64,000 nucleotides of DNA from Sphingomonas taxi (GCA_003240625.1 QFMX01000003.1:264978-328977), one strand, 5' to 3'. Shown: positions 36,643 to 45,059, counted from the first letter of the stretch. Made by a program: numbers and translations. Notes: generated from the sequence alone by a model not told the origin.

Positions 36643-36741
36643 TCAGGCGGCGAGCGGGCGATCACCGTGCGTCGTCTTGGCGGAGAAGCCCGGTGCGGGC
36701 GCATTGATGCGCGGCAGGCCGACCGTAAATGTATCAGACAT
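36643..36741 (-). pseudogene. N-terminal stub of a peroxiredoxin (32 codons)
   Basis: A minus-strand frame overlapping the YeeE-like stop by eight bases reads MSDTFTVGLPRINAPAPGF, then SAKTTHGDRPLAA and a stop. It resembles the first 30 residues of 1-Cys peroxiredoxins; the intact one at 38633 has LRIGDTAPNFHARTTRGE at the same place. Everything after the first strand, including the peroxidatic Cys, is missing. It is best explained as a leftover of a peroxiredoxin gene that once stood between the YeeE and SQR genes. Confidence 0.55.
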
Positions 36742-37186
36742 GAGACGTCTCCAGGTGAGGCTGCTTTGCCGGGGGGGCAGGCAGCAGGCGGTGCAGGATC
36801 ATGCCGCCGAGCATGGCGGCGACGAAGATGGCTGCCGGAACGGGGGCGATGGCGAGGTCGGCGATGGCGGGCCCGGGGCAAAGCCCGGCGATGCCCCAGC
36901 CAATGCCGAACAGCACCGACCCGCCGATAAGGGACCGCGTGATCCCGGTCGTCGCGGGCAGCACGAAGGATGCATCGGCGACCGGCGCGTCGAGCCGCCG
37001 ACGGATCCTCCACGCGACGGCCATCGGCAGGATGGCGCCGCCCATAACAAAGGCGAGGGTCGGGTCCCACGCGCCGCCGAACAGGTCGAGAAACGCGCGG
37101 ACTCGAGCGGGGTCGGACATGCCCGAATGCGCAAGGCCTGCACCGAACAGCGTGCCGGCCAGCAAAGCGATCAGGACGCGGCGCAT
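36734..37186 (-). CDS. YeeE/YedE-like membrane protein, C-terminal half type
   Basis: The 150-residue protein has four hydrophobic helices. It contains AGTLFGAGLAHSGMSDPARV near the start and GWGIAGLCPGPAIADLA in the middle, with the conserved Cys-Pro-Gly. These are the signatures of the second half of YeeE/YedE thiosulfate or sulfur-compound importers, which exist either as one chain or as two small proteins as here. Its ATG shares one base with the stop of the first half (TGATG), so the two are made together in the sulfide cluster. Confidence 0.85.
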   Translation of the reverse strand: MRRVLIALLAGTLFGAGLAHSGMSDPARVRAFLDLFGGAWDPTLAFVMGGAILPMAVAWRIRRRLDAPVADASFVLPATTGITRSLIGGSVLFGIGWGIAGLCPGPAIADLAIAPVPAAIFVAAMLGGMILHRLLPAPPAKQPHLETSHV

Positions 37187-37623
37187 CACAACGTCATCCC
37201 CAGCGCGCGCATCGCCGCCACCGTGGCAAACCCTGCGGCCATGAAGCTGGCGGTCGCCGCGATCGACCGCGGGGACAGGCGCGACAGGCCGCAGACGCCG
37301 TGCCCGCTGGTGCAGCCGCTGCCCACGCGCGTGCCGAAGCCCACTATCAGACCGCCAAGCACGAGGGTCGCGATGGAAGTCGGGAACCGGGTCGCTACCG
37401 GTTCGACGGCAAATGCCACCAGCAAGGCGCCGATTGGCAAACCGAGGATGAACGCGCTGGCGATCGGCCATGGCGTCCCGCTCGGTTCGATACCCGTCGC
37501 GCGCGCGACCATGCCGCTGACGCCAGCGATCCGTCCCAGTCCCAGCAGCATGATCGCACCGGCAAGGCCGATCAGCAGTCCACCGGTCAAACCGGCAAGC
37601 GGCATGGCGCCCGTCCAGTTCAT
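37186..37623 (-). CDS. YeeE/YedE-like membrane protein, N-terminal half type
   Basis: The 145-residue protein has four helices and GFGTRVGSGCTSGHGVCGLS, the hallmark of YeeE/YedE proteins, with two cysteines that handle thiosulfate or persulfide sulfur in characterised relatives. It pairs with the next gene to form a complete transporter. The start overlaps the stop of the persulfide dioxygenase gene (TGATG). A GTG one codon upstream is possible but the ATG coupling is more natural. Confidence 0.87.
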   Translation of the reverse strand: MNWTGAMPLAGLTGGLLIGLAGAIMLLGLGRIAGVSGMVARATGIEPSGTPWPIASAFILGLPIGALLVAFAVEPVATRFPTSIATLVLGGLIVGFGTRVGSGCTSGHGVCGLSRLSPRSIAATASFMAAGFATVAAMRALGMTL

Positions 37624-38543
37624 CACAGGACGTTCAGCGGAATCTGGAGGTAGCGCGTGCCGTTCGCTTCGGGCTCGGGCAAGTGGCCACCGCGCATGTT
37701 GACCTGAATCGACGGGAGAATCAGCTTCGGCATCCCCAGGGTCGCGTCGCGGGCCGTGCGCATCGCGACGAACGCGTCCTCTTCGACACCGTCATGGACA
37801 TGGACGTTGCCGGTTCGCTGCGCGCCGACAGTGGTCTCCCAGACATAGCGGTCACGTCCGGGCGCCTTGTAATCGTGACACAGGAACAGTCGTGTCTCGG
37901 CAGGAAGGGTCAGCAGCCGCCGGATCGAGCGGTAGAGCTGCCGCGCATCGCCGCCTGGGAAATCGGCGCGGGCCGAGCCATAGTCGGGCATGAACAGCGT
38001 ATCCCCGGTGAATACCGCTTCGCCGATGACATAGGCCATGTCGGCCGGGGTGTGACCGGGCACATGGAGCGCGATCGCCGGTATCGAACCGATCGCGAAT
38101 GCATCACCGTCGTCGAACAGCCGGTCGAACTCGGAGCCGTCGCGGGCAAATTCGGTACCGGCGTTGAAGATCTTTCCGAAGACGTCCTGCACGCGCAGGA
38201 TATCGCGGCCGATAGCGAGCGCGCCGCCCAGCGCCTTCTGCAGATAGGGTGCCGCCGACAGATGGTCGGCATGGGCATGCGTCTCGAGCAGCCAGTCGAT
38301 CGTCAGCCCCTCCCCTTGCACATACGCAATGATGGCGTCGGCGGAGGCGGTATCCGTCCGGCCTGCGGCCGCATCGAAATCGAGCACGCTGTCGATGATT
38401 GCCGCGCGCAGCGTCGTCGGATCGTGCGCCACGTAGCTCGCGGTGTTGGTCGGCTCGTCGAAGAAGCTGCGAACGACGAGTTTGGGCCCCGCCTGAGCGA
38501 TGGACACTTGCGATGCGGCTGCGGCGAGATTCAGGTCGGTCAT
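37623..38543 (-). CDS. Metallo-beta-lactamase fold persulfide dioxygenase-like protein
   Basis: The 306-residue protein has the metallo-beta-lactamase motif ETHAHADHLSAA (H89, H91, D93, H94), further ligands in LHVPGHTPADMAYV and VFTGDTLFMPDYGSARADFPGG, and LFLCHDYKAPGRD with the last histidine. The GSARADFPGGDARQLYRSI segment is typical of persulfide dioxygenases (ETHE1/Blh class), which oxidise glutathione persulfide to sulfite. It leads the minus-strand sulfide transcript, directly behind a palindromic operator. Start at MTDLNLAA is favoured; an ATG three codons upstream also fits. Confidence 0.87.
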   Translation of the reverse strand: MTDLNLAAAASQVSIAQAGPKLVVRSFFDEPTNTASYVAHDPTTLRAAIIDSVLDFDAAAGRTDTASADAIIAYVQGEGLTIDWLLETHAHADHLSAAPYLQKALGGALAIGRDILRVQDVFGKIFNAGTEFARDGSEFDRLFDDGDAFAIGSIPAIALHVPGHTPADMAYVIGEAVFTGDTLFMPDYGSARADFPGGDARQLYRSIRRLLTLPAETRLFLCHDYKAPGRDRYVWETTVGAQRTGNVHVHDGVEEDAFVAMRTARDATLGMPKLILPSIQVNMRGGHLPEPEANGTRYLQIPLNVL

Positions 38544-38577
38544 GACGCCCATATACGGCCACACTTTCAGACTTACA

Positions 38578-38597
38578 ATACATCGGTAATTATGTAT
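38578..38597. promoter_or_regulatory. Candidate ArsR-family operator ATACAT-N8-ATGTAT
   Basis: A 20-bp AT-rich imperfect palindrome, ATACATCGGTAATTATGTAT, lies in the 89-base gap between the divergent persulfide dioxygenase and peroxiredoxin/ArsR transcripts. Sulfide-responsive ArsR repressors of the BigR/SqrR group bind AT-rich palindromes with an 8-base spacer in comparable positions. The regulator gene at 39310 is the natural candidate to bind it and control both directions. Confidence 0.55.
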
Positions 38598-38632
38598 GTG
38601 TGTTGCGTGTGAAAGCAGGTCGAGGCAATCAG

Positions 38633-39313
38633 ATGGCGATGATACAAAACGCAGAAGCAGCCCACGCTGGCGCTACGGGACCGCGACCGCTGCGGATCGG
38701 CGATACCGCGCCGAACTTTCACGCCCGCACGACGCGCGGCGAGGTCAGTCTCGACCAGTATCGCGGTCGCTGGGTGGTGTTCTTCTCGCATCCGGCGGAC
38801 TTCACGCCGGTCTGCACGAGCGAGTTCATTGCACTGGCCAAGGCGATGCCGCAGTTCGAGGCACTGGACGGCGTTCTGCTCGGGCTTTCGGTGGACAGCC
38901 TGTATTCGCATATCGCATGGCTGCGTGCGATCCGAGAGCTGTTCGGCGTCGAAATCCGCTTCCCGGTCATCGAGGACCCATCGATGGCGGTCGGTCGGGC
39001 GTATGGCATGATCGACGACGATGCCGCCGATGCGTCCGCAGTCAGAGCAACGTATTTCATCGACCCCGAAGGCGTCATTCGCGGCGTCACCTGGTATCCG
39101 ATGACGATCGGCCGCTCGATCGACGAAATGATCCGCATGCTCGCCGCGCTGAAGCGCGCCGCCGACGGCAGCGTCCTCACCCCTGCCGGCTGGCAACCTG
39201 GCGACGATGTGCTGGTTCCCCCGGCACAGACCGCAGAGACGGCGATCGGCGAGGATGCTCCCGCGGACTGGTTTCATCAGACCCAGCCCGATCGATGCCA
39301 GGCCGATCGATGA
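38633..39313 (+). CDS. 1-Cys peroxiredoxin (Prx6 class)
   Basis: The 226-residue product has the thioredoxin-fold peroxidase core with FFSHPADFTPVCTSEF (peroxidatic C61), an Arg in the YFIDPEGVIRG region and the C-terminal extension of the Prx6 class (TPAGWQPGDDVLVPP). It reduces peroxides and possibly organic persulfides. GAGG seven bases before the ATG supports this start. The gene's stop overlaps the ArsR start (ATGA). A truncated relative survives at 36643, suggesting this branch of the cluster was once duplicated. Confidence 0.9.
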   Translation: MAMIQNAEAAHAGATGPRPLRIGDTAPNFHARTTRGEVSLDQYRGRWVVFFSHPADFTPVCTSEFIALAKAMPQFEALDGVLLGLSVDSLYSHIAWLRAIRELFGVEIRFPVIEDPSMAVGRAYGMIDDDAADASAVRATYFIDPEGVIRGVTWYPMTIGRSIDEMIRMLAALKRAADGSVLTPAGWQPGDDVLVPPAQTAETAIGEDAPADWFHQTQPDRCQADR

Positions 39314-39711
39314 CGGCGATCTACCAGTCCCGCGAGCGCGCCAATGTCGCGGCCGATCGTCTCAAAAACTATGCTCAGCCGCAGCGGCTCATGATCCTGT
39401 CGCGCCTACTAGACGGCGAGCAGATCGTCGCCGAGCTCGAGCGCGCGACGGGGATCGTCCAGCCGGCCCTCAGCCAGCAGCTTGCCGAATTGCGAAAGGC
39501 CGATCTCGTCGTGATGCGCCGCGCGGCGAAACAGGTTTTCTACCGACTGGCGGATGACGACGTGACGCTATGCGTCCGCGCGATGGAGGCGATGTTCGGC
39601 AGCGGCGAGGCCGTCTCGACGGCGTTGGAACGCGTCACCCGGTCTTCCAAAGCATCACCGGCAGTTGCCCCCGAGCCCAGTGTCGCAGCGATGTTCGCTC
39701 GGGTCGGTTGA
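39310..39711 (+). CDS. ArsR/SmtB-family repressor, BigR-like but without the usual sensor cysteines
   Basis: The 133-residue protein has the winged helix typical of the sulfide-sensing BigR/SqrR group: AQPQRLMILSRLLDGEQIV, then IVQPALSQQLAELRKADLV for the recognition helix and RRAAKQVFYRLADD for the wing. BigR/SqrR proteins sense persulfides by a disulfide between one Cys in the RLxILC position and one near the end of the last helix. Here those positions hold S31 and about G97, and the only cysteine is C88. It likely still binds DNA, but thiol sensing is doubtful. It is co-transcribed with the peroxiredoxin. Confidence 0.86.
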   Translation: MTAIYQSRERANVAADRLKNYAQPQRLMILSRLLDGEQIVAELERATGIVQPALSQQLAELRKADLVVMRRAAKQVFYRLADDDVTLCVRAMEAMFGSGEAVSTALERVTRSSKASPAVAPEPSVAAMFARVG

Positions 39712-40096
39712 GCCCGCCCGAACCGCGGATCCGAACCGGGCCGGTGCAGTATTCCGCGATGCAGGGGTCCGCAACGCCAGTGGCTGATCGCGGTTGACGG
39801 CATAAGATCGCGGTCGTCGACTTTCCGCGCGCGTGACCATCCCGCCGGGATCAGACCCGGCGTCGGGTTCGTGAGTCGAAGCAGCCGATATATTTGCCGG
39901 ACGCGGCTTAACCGGTGCCGCGGTCATCGGTCGGCGACGGACATCACCGGCAAACAGGTTACCCCGATAAGCAGCCCATGGCTGGCGGCCGCAAAAATTC
40001 GCTTTGCGCATCCGCTTGATGGCGAGGATCCGGTGGCGGCTAGCGGCTTTAGGCAATACACCTTGCTGCCATTGTCTTCTAGATTAGTGTGCAGGC
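39712..40096. other. 385-base gap without a recognisable gene
   Basis: Only short frames with Arg/Pro-rich random-looking products are present. An AT-rich stretch near 40070-40095 probably holds the promoter of the downstream TIM-barrel gene. No repeat or hairpin stands out. Confidence 0.45.
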
Positions 40097-40936
40097 ATGA
40101 TCACAAGACGCTCTGTCATCGCTTCTTCTCTCGCCATGTGCGCGACCTCGGGGATGGCTGCCGCGCCCTCGCGTCGTGGCCGACTGAAGCAGTCGGTTAG
40201 CCGTTGGTGCTACCAGAATATTCCACTCGATCAGTTGTGCGCCGCCGCAGCGCGCATCGGGCTGGAAGGCATCGATCTTCTGGAACCTGCCGATTACGAG
40301 GTGCCGCGCCGGCATGGATTGCGCTGCACGATGGGCTATGCCGCCGACATCATGACGATCCCCAATGGTTTGAACCGGCGTGAAAACCACGCTGCGATCG
40401 AACGAGCCTTCCGGATTGGTATCCCGCAAGCTGCGAAGGCCGGCGTGCCCAACGTGATCGCCTTTTCCGGCAATCGCCGCGGCATGTCCGATGCGGAAGG
40501 CGCCGACAATGCCGTCGCAGGCCTGAACCGTGTCACGAAAATCGCCGAGGATTATGGTGTGACGATCTGCGTCGAGCTGCTCAATAGCAAGGTCGACCAC
40601 CCTGACTACATGGCCGACCATACCGCCTGGGGTGCGCGCGTCGCCAAGGAGGTCGCCTCGCCACACGTCAAGCTGCTGTACGATATATATCATATGCAGA
40701 TCATGGAAGGCGACCTGATCGATACGATCCGGAAGAATATCCAGTGGATCGGCCATTTCCATACCGGCGGGGTTCCTGGGCGCCATAACCTCGACGACAA
40801 ACAGGAGGTGAATTGGCATGCGGTTGCGCGCAGCGTTGCTGATCTCGGCTTCCAAGGCTTTTTCGCGCACGAATTCGTGCCTGTCGGCGATCCACTGGCC
40901 GCACTTGCGGAGGCGGTCCGGACCTGTACCGTGTGA
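40097..40936 (+). CDS. Hydroxypyruvate isomerase-like TIM-barrel protein with twin-arginine leader
   Basis: The 279-residue protein begins MITRRSVIASSLAMCATS, a twin-arginine-like leader, and continues as a xylose isomerase-type TIM barrel. The core shows QSVSRWCY, the metal-binding glutamates in EGIDLLEP and CVELLNSK, DIYHMQ, HFHTGGVPGRH and AHEFVP, an arrangement known from hydroxypyruvate isomerases. Exported members of this group are common in sphingomonads and bacteroidetes near sugar-degradation genes; the true substrate is unclear. The first 60-bp repeat of the window overlaps its stop codon, and an IS91-type element follows. Confidence 0.85.
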   Translation: MITRRSVIASSLAMCATSGMAAAPSRRGRLKQSVSRWCYQNIPLDQLCAAAARIGLEGIDLLEPADYEVPRRHGLRCTMGYAADIMTIPNGLNRRENHAAIERAFRIGIPQAAKAGVPNVIAFSGNRRGMSDAEGADNAVAGLNRVTKIAEDYGVTICVELLNSKVDHPDYMADHTAWGARVAKEVASPHVKLLYDIYHMQIMEGDLIDTIRKNIQWIGHFHTGGVPGRHNLDDKQEVNWHAVARSVADLGFQGFFAHEFVPVGDPLAALAEAVRTCTV

Positions 40937-40994
40937 CCCACATCCGGACATTCAGGTGCCCTTTCCCGCCTCCCAATTTCAGCCATTCGTTCAT
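40935..40994 (-). repeat. 60-bp interspersed repeat, copy A
   Basis: This is a member of a family with the consensus start (minus strand) ATGAACGAAYGGCCGAAGTT and end GTCCACTTGTGGGTC. This copy reads ATGAACGAATGG at one end and GTCCGGATGTGGGTC at the other. It begins inside the stop codon of the preceding gene, so one end was shared with or inserted at the gene's end. Confidence 0.75.
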
Positions 40995-41055
40995 CGGGCT
41001 GAGCGGTAACGCTTGGCGGACGATCCATTGCCTCGACGGTTTGAAAGGGAGGAAG

Positions 41056-41085
41056 CACGAACCCGCTGCGCGGGAGGGTCGTGCG
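41056..41085. other. Compound stem-loop near the left end of the IS91-type element
   Basis: GCACGA and TCGTGC form the outer stem and CCCGC-TGC-GCGGG the inner one (41063-41075). IS91 elements end in hairpin-forming sequences recognised by the HUH transposase, so this is a candidate terminus, but it could equally be a leader hairpin of the recombinase gene. Confidence 0.4.
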
Positions 41086-41177
41086 GGGCACGGTTGAGGT
41101 GACATCGCGATCGTAGCGGCGGTTGAGCGATGCGAGCGGCAGGCAGAGCATCGGAGCTCCACGAAAGGAGCCCTGCC

Positions 41178-42082
41178 ATGACCATCCTCATACCCGTTGT
41201 TGCCGTCAGCCCGCTACGCCAGCGTCTCATCGACGAGATGGATATACGCCGCTTCGGTCCTGAGACGCATCGGAACTACATTCGGGACGTCGGGCGGTTC
41301 GCGACGTTCCTCGGGCGCTCGCCTGACACAGCAACGGCGGCGGAGGTTCGGCGCTTCCAAATCGAGCAGTGTGACCTGGCGTGCCGGCACCGACCATGAA
41401 TGCCATCGTGTCGACACTGCGGTTCTTCTTCATCCAGACGCTCGACCGGCCGGATCTGGCGCGCAAGCTGGTCCGAATGCGGCACGTGCGCAAGCTGCCA
41501 GTGGTGCTGAGCCAGGACGAGGTGGCGCGGCTGCTGGCTGCGACCACGTGCCTGAAGCATCAGGCGGCGTTGTCAGTCGCCTATGGTGCGGGTCTGCGCG
41601 CCGCGGAGATAGCCGCACTCAGGGTCCGCGACATCGACAGCGAGCGCATGCTGCTCAGGGTCGAGCGCGGCAAGGGCGGGCGGTATCGCAACGCCATGCT
41701 CCCGGTCGGACTGTTGGCGCTGCTGCGCGAGTGGTGGCGGGTCGGTCGGCGGGAGGGCGTGTTGCACGTCGACGGCTGGTTCCCCGGTCAGCACTACCTC
41801 AAGCCGCTCAGCACGCGGCAGATCTACCGGGTGGTCGTCGAAGCGGGGCAAGCCGCGGGCATTGGCAAGCGCGTCGGGCCACACACGCTGCGGCACTGCT
41901 TCGCCACACATCTGCTCGAGGACGGGATTGACGTCCGCATCATTCAGGCGCTGCTCGGTCATGCGAAGCTGGAGACCTCAGCCTATTACACGCAGGTCGC
42001 CACCCGGGTGCTGCGCAACGTCACCAGCCCGTTCGACCGGCTCGCTACGGCCGCCAGAGAAGCGAGGACGTCGAGCGGCTGA
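41178..42082 (+). pseudogene. Tyrosine recombinase of the IS91-type element, frameshifted
   Basis: Translation starts at 41178 (GAAAGGAG before ATG) with MTILIPVVAVSPLRQRL and the core-binding domain, but the frame ends at 41399. The rest, from GVPAPTMNAIVSTLRFFF onward, lies in another frame to 42082 and contains the catalytic domain: YGAGLRAAEIAALR, HTLRHCFATHLLEDG, LLGHAKLETSAYYT. Restoring one G at about 41378 (CTGGCG to CTGGGCG) joins the parts as DLGVPAPT. The full product would be about 301 residues, as expected for these accessory recombinases. It is either inactivated or affected by a sequencing error. Confidence 0.82.
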
Positions 42083-42088
42083 GCGGGC

Positions 42089-43518
42089 ATGCGCGCCTCC
42101 ATCGAGGTCGCCGACATCTTCCGCATCGCCGGTCCTGCGTACCGGACCACCCGCGTCGGGCATTTGAGCCTCGACCAACTCAAGGTGATGTCGGCCATAG
42201 AAACCTGCCGGACCGCCGTCATGGGCGGACACGTCGAGGCCTGCACCGACTGTGGGCGTTGGCGGGTGCCTATAACTCCTGTCGCAACCGGCACTGCCCG
42301 CGGTGCCAGGACGCGGCCGCGCGCACGTGGCTTGCCGAGCGCGAAGCCGACCTGCTTCCGGTCGGATATTTCCACGTCGTCTTCACGTTGCCCGCCGAGG
42401 TCGCCGACATCGCGTTCCAGAACAAGGCGGCGGTCTATGGGCTGCTGTTCCAAGCGGCGTCGGAGACGATGACGACCATCGCTGCGGACCCGAAGCATCT
42501 GGGCGCGCGCATCGGCATCACCGCCGTTCTGCACACCTGGGGCTCGGCGATGACCCACCATCCGCACACTCATATGATTGTTCCCGGCGGCGGGCTTTCG
42601 CCGGACGGCAGCCGCTGGGTGTCGTCACGCCCGGCGTTCCTGCTGCCGGTACGCGTCCCCGGCAAGCTGTTCCGTCGCCTGTTCCTGACCCGACTGATGG
42701 CGTTGCACGAGACCGGGCGGCTCGCCTTCTACGGCAGCCTCGCGCATCTCGCCGACCGGCGCGCATTCCTGCGGCACTTGGCCTCGGTCCGGAAGAAGCG
42801 CTGGGTGGTCTATGCCAAGCCGTCCTTCGCCGGGCCTGAGACGGTGCTCGCCTATCTGTCACGCTACACGCACCGGGTAGCGATCTCGAACAGCCGCCTC
42901 CTGCGTTTCGACGAGACGGAGGTCACCTTCCGCTACAAGGACTACCGCCGCAGCGGTGCTGACCGGCAGCAGGTCATCACGCTGACCGCCGACCAGTTCA
43001 TCCGTCGCTTCCTGCTCCACGTCCTGCCCAAGGGCTTCCACCGCATCCGCCACTATGGCCTGCTCGCTGGCGCCACCCGGAAGGCGCATCTCGAACGCGC
43101 CCGTGAACTGCTCGGGGTCGCGCCGCCGACGGTCCCTGATACGGCTGTCGAACCGGACGATATCAGGCCGCCATGCCCATGCTGCGGTGGGCGCATGGTC
43201 GTCGTCGAAACCTTCGAGCGCCAGTGCCGTCCCCGCGCACCACTGGCTCGTGCGCTCCTAATCCGGGATGCAGGCGTCGTGACCCGGCACGGCCCGAGGG
43301 CAATATATCCCGCATATCCCGCAGCGCCGATGCTTGCGGAAACGATGCCGTTCGCGCCGACCGTCGCCAGAGGGCCGGCCACGTCGACCGTTTGCCGGGC
43401 TGTCCCCGCCGGTGAACACATCCTGCCCACCCGATTCCAGTCGGTCCGCGTTCAGGACCGCGTCCATATCCGCGGTGTCGCTGGGCACCCCGGCAGACCG
43501 GAAACCAAAAACCCATAG
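42089..43518 (+). pseudogene. IS91-family HUH transposase, frameshifted
   Basis: The start MRASIEVADIFRIAGPAY with GHLSLDQLKVMSAIETCRT and the zinc-binding CTDCGRWRV is in one frame. AYNSCRNRHCPRCQ and all that follows is in another, and one missing G at about 42267 explains the switch. The catalytic part is intact: HUH motif HPHTHMIVPGGG, a catalytic tyrosine in AYLSRYTHRVAIS, and a cysteine pair CPCCGG near the C-terminus. The last 80 residues are Pro/Ala-rich and less conserved. Such transposases nick and transfer single strands. Without restoration only a 120-residue N-terminal and a separate longer fragment could be made. Confidence 0.85.
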
Positions 43519-43999
43519 CGCACCGACTGTGGCCCGCGGGTTCGGGCTTCCAAGACTTTCCGACGCGTGCCGGCATCCGAAACTCTTCGGGATTGCAGAC
43601 GGTCCGATTTGGGCGATGCAGACGTCGATAGCCGACACTGCGCGGCGTTGCGTCGTTGTCGAAAAGGATCGAATTTCGAGAAAGCTTGCGCTCAACGGCA
43701 GGTGGTTTCACTTCGCAGCCGGTTGAGTATATTTGCGCTTATGCAAAGCCAAATGACATACTGCAAATCCTGGTTTCGGGCCCGAAAGCAGCCGACGGAA
43801 ATTCGGCCAGAGGAATATGCGCGGTCAGCACACCAAAATAAAAAACCCTATGGTGTTATGGCGGGTCCTGTAGATCGCCCATTTTGCTTTCTAGAAATAA
43901 ATAAAGGTTTTTGTGGGTGTCGGATTTCTTGACAGCCTGTCTCGAGAATATCTTTATTACGCTTTTAAGGAGGTCAGATTTGGGACGTTATTTCTTAGT
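43519..43999. other. Spacer right of the IS91-type element, composition falls towards AT
   Basis: No supportable gene. Base composition becomes clearly AT-richer from about 43730 onward compared with the first 40 kb. One copy of a second repeat family (GGATCGAATTTCGAGAAA, 43666-43683) is present. AAGGAGG at 43967-43973 followed by TTG at 43980 looks like a translation start that leads into the decayed frame below. Confidence 0.5.
43666..43683 (+). repeat. Second repeat family, copy 1 (core GATCGAATTTCGRGAAT)
   Basis: The core GGATCGAATTTCGAGAAA is shared with four other intergenic sites (44316, 45191, 47816, 48235), always in the same orientation. The similarity outside the 18-20 base core is weak. 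Confidence 0.5.
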
Positions 44000-44215
44000 A
44001 TGACTACTTACCGGGAGCACGACGGAGCCACTGATAATGTTGAGAATGGTACAACATATATTTTTTAGGAAGACGGCACAGTCGAAATAGTGAAACAGTT
44101 TTTCAATCCGTTAGTGACTCAAAATTCGAGATCGTCTCACGACGTAGCGAAGAACTACGATGTTTGGCCTGAATTTGGTCAATACGATCATCTTATCAAA
44201 TTAGAGTGCGGTTAG
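44000..44215 (+). pseudogene. Decayed small gene with internal stop (71 codons)
   Basis: From ATG 44000 the frame reads MTTYREHDGATDNVENGTTY, then a TAG at 44066, then EDGTVEIVKQFFNPLVTQ and so on to a TAG at 44213. The composition on both sides of the stop is protein-like and low in GC. It may begin at TTG 43980 behind AAGGAGG with a frame slip. It could be a former immunity-type gene; no family is recognised, so this is a weak call. Confidence 0.4.
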
Positions 44216-44315
44216 TCGAAGTTCATAAATCGATTAATTTCGTCAACGAACACCGAACTAGCTTGTAGCACCAAAAGCCCCACGGCGTAGCCGGCGCGGA
44301 TCCCTCGTACCCGTC

Positions 44316-44335
44316 GAGATCGATTTTTGGAAATG
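44316..44335 (+). repeat. Second repeat family, copy 2
   Basis: GAGATCGATTTTTGGAAATG corresponds to the core of the family with several substitutions. It lies just downstream of the YezG-like gene on the other strand. Confidence 0.4.
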
Positions 44336-44440
44336 ACCGGGTCGGGAAGGAAAGCGGAACGACAGCTTTCGGGAAACGTGCTGGCGATCGCCGACATTCT
44401 GTGGCGCCGCCTCCTTTTGCAGGAGGATCTATCGTTACAT

Positions 44441-44761
44441 TCACACGCTCGGCGGCCTGCGACGATCGAACTCCATTTTGAAGGTTCCGTCAGACCTCAA
44501 AACATAGGTGCAATGATGCCAGTCTTCCTGACGCTCTTTAAGCATGTCACGCCTTAAGGCGGATAGAGCATCATTGACGGATCGGTCCATGGTTCTCTCA
44601 CCTTCCACCCCCTCAACAAGCTTACCGTTGCGCACGACATCGTAACGCCTCTGTATCCAATCGTCATGAACTTCTGCTACGACCCAAACTTCGGACACAA
44701 AAGTCGCTAGCATTGGGGCAATTGCGAGGGCGATACTCTCCAGCTGACGGCTACTTTCCAT
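44441..44761 (-). CDS. YezG-like immunity protein (106 aa)
   Basis: The product starts MESSRQLESIALAIAPML, continues with WVVAEVHDDW, and ends with WHHCTYVLRSDGTFKMEFD. This fits the YezG (DUF600) layout of an N-terminal helix, a strand with an AEV motif, and a C-terminal W-x-hydrophobic strand with DGxFxxxF. YezG proteins neutralise toxins of the LXG/polymorphic type. No toxin gene accompanies it, so it is an orphan. It has lower GC than the housekeeping genes in the window, consistent with transfer. The family call is from memory of the motif pattern. Confidence 0.6.
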   Translation of the reverse strand: MESSRQLESIALAIAPMLATFVSEVWVVAEVHDDWIQRRYDVVRNGKLVEGVEGERTMDRSVNDALSALRRDMLKERQEDWHHCTYVLRSDGTFKMEFDRRRPPSV

Positions 44762-44999
44762 TTCTGCATTTACCTCGGATGCTAGACTATATCAGCACAA
44801 TCGCTTTCGCGATCAATTTTTGCGTACTCGCCCAGTGGCCGTAACTGGACAGCTTTACCAATCCCGGGCGCCCCGATTGCAACTTATGTCTGGAAAGCGC
44901 CCCAAAATCGCAATGGACGAATGGCTACTCGCGGGCCCCCGAATTACTAAACCAAGCGTCCGGGTGTGGGCGATCACCCTGCCCTACGGCTTCCGGCCA

Positions 45000-45059
45000 G
45001 ACCCACAAGTGGACGCTCCCGCCTCTTCCTTCGCTCCCCAACTTCGGACACTGGTTCAT
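45000..45059 (-). repeat. 60-bp interspersed repeat, copy B
   Basis: The minus strand reads ATGAACCAGTGTCCGAAGTT at one end and GTCCACTTGTGGGTC at the other, exactly 60 bases. It lies in the 567-base gap between the YezG-like gene and the next minus-strand gene, which holds no other supportable feature except copy 3 of the second repeat family. Confidence 0.75.

Larger units (their letters stand above)
41020..43560 (+). mobile_element. IS91-family element with accessory tyrosine recombinase, both genes broken
   Basis: A tyrosine recombinase gene followed seven bases later by a HUH (IS91-type) transposase is the standard content of one IS91 subgroup, which moves by rolling circle and leaves no target duplication. 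A strong stem-loop (41056-41085) stands upstream of the first gene and could be the end signal. The exact ends cannot be fixed without comparison, so the limits given are approximate. Each gene carries one apparent single-base deletion (near 41378 and 42267), so the element is probably inactive or the assembly has two errors. Confidence 0.75.
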
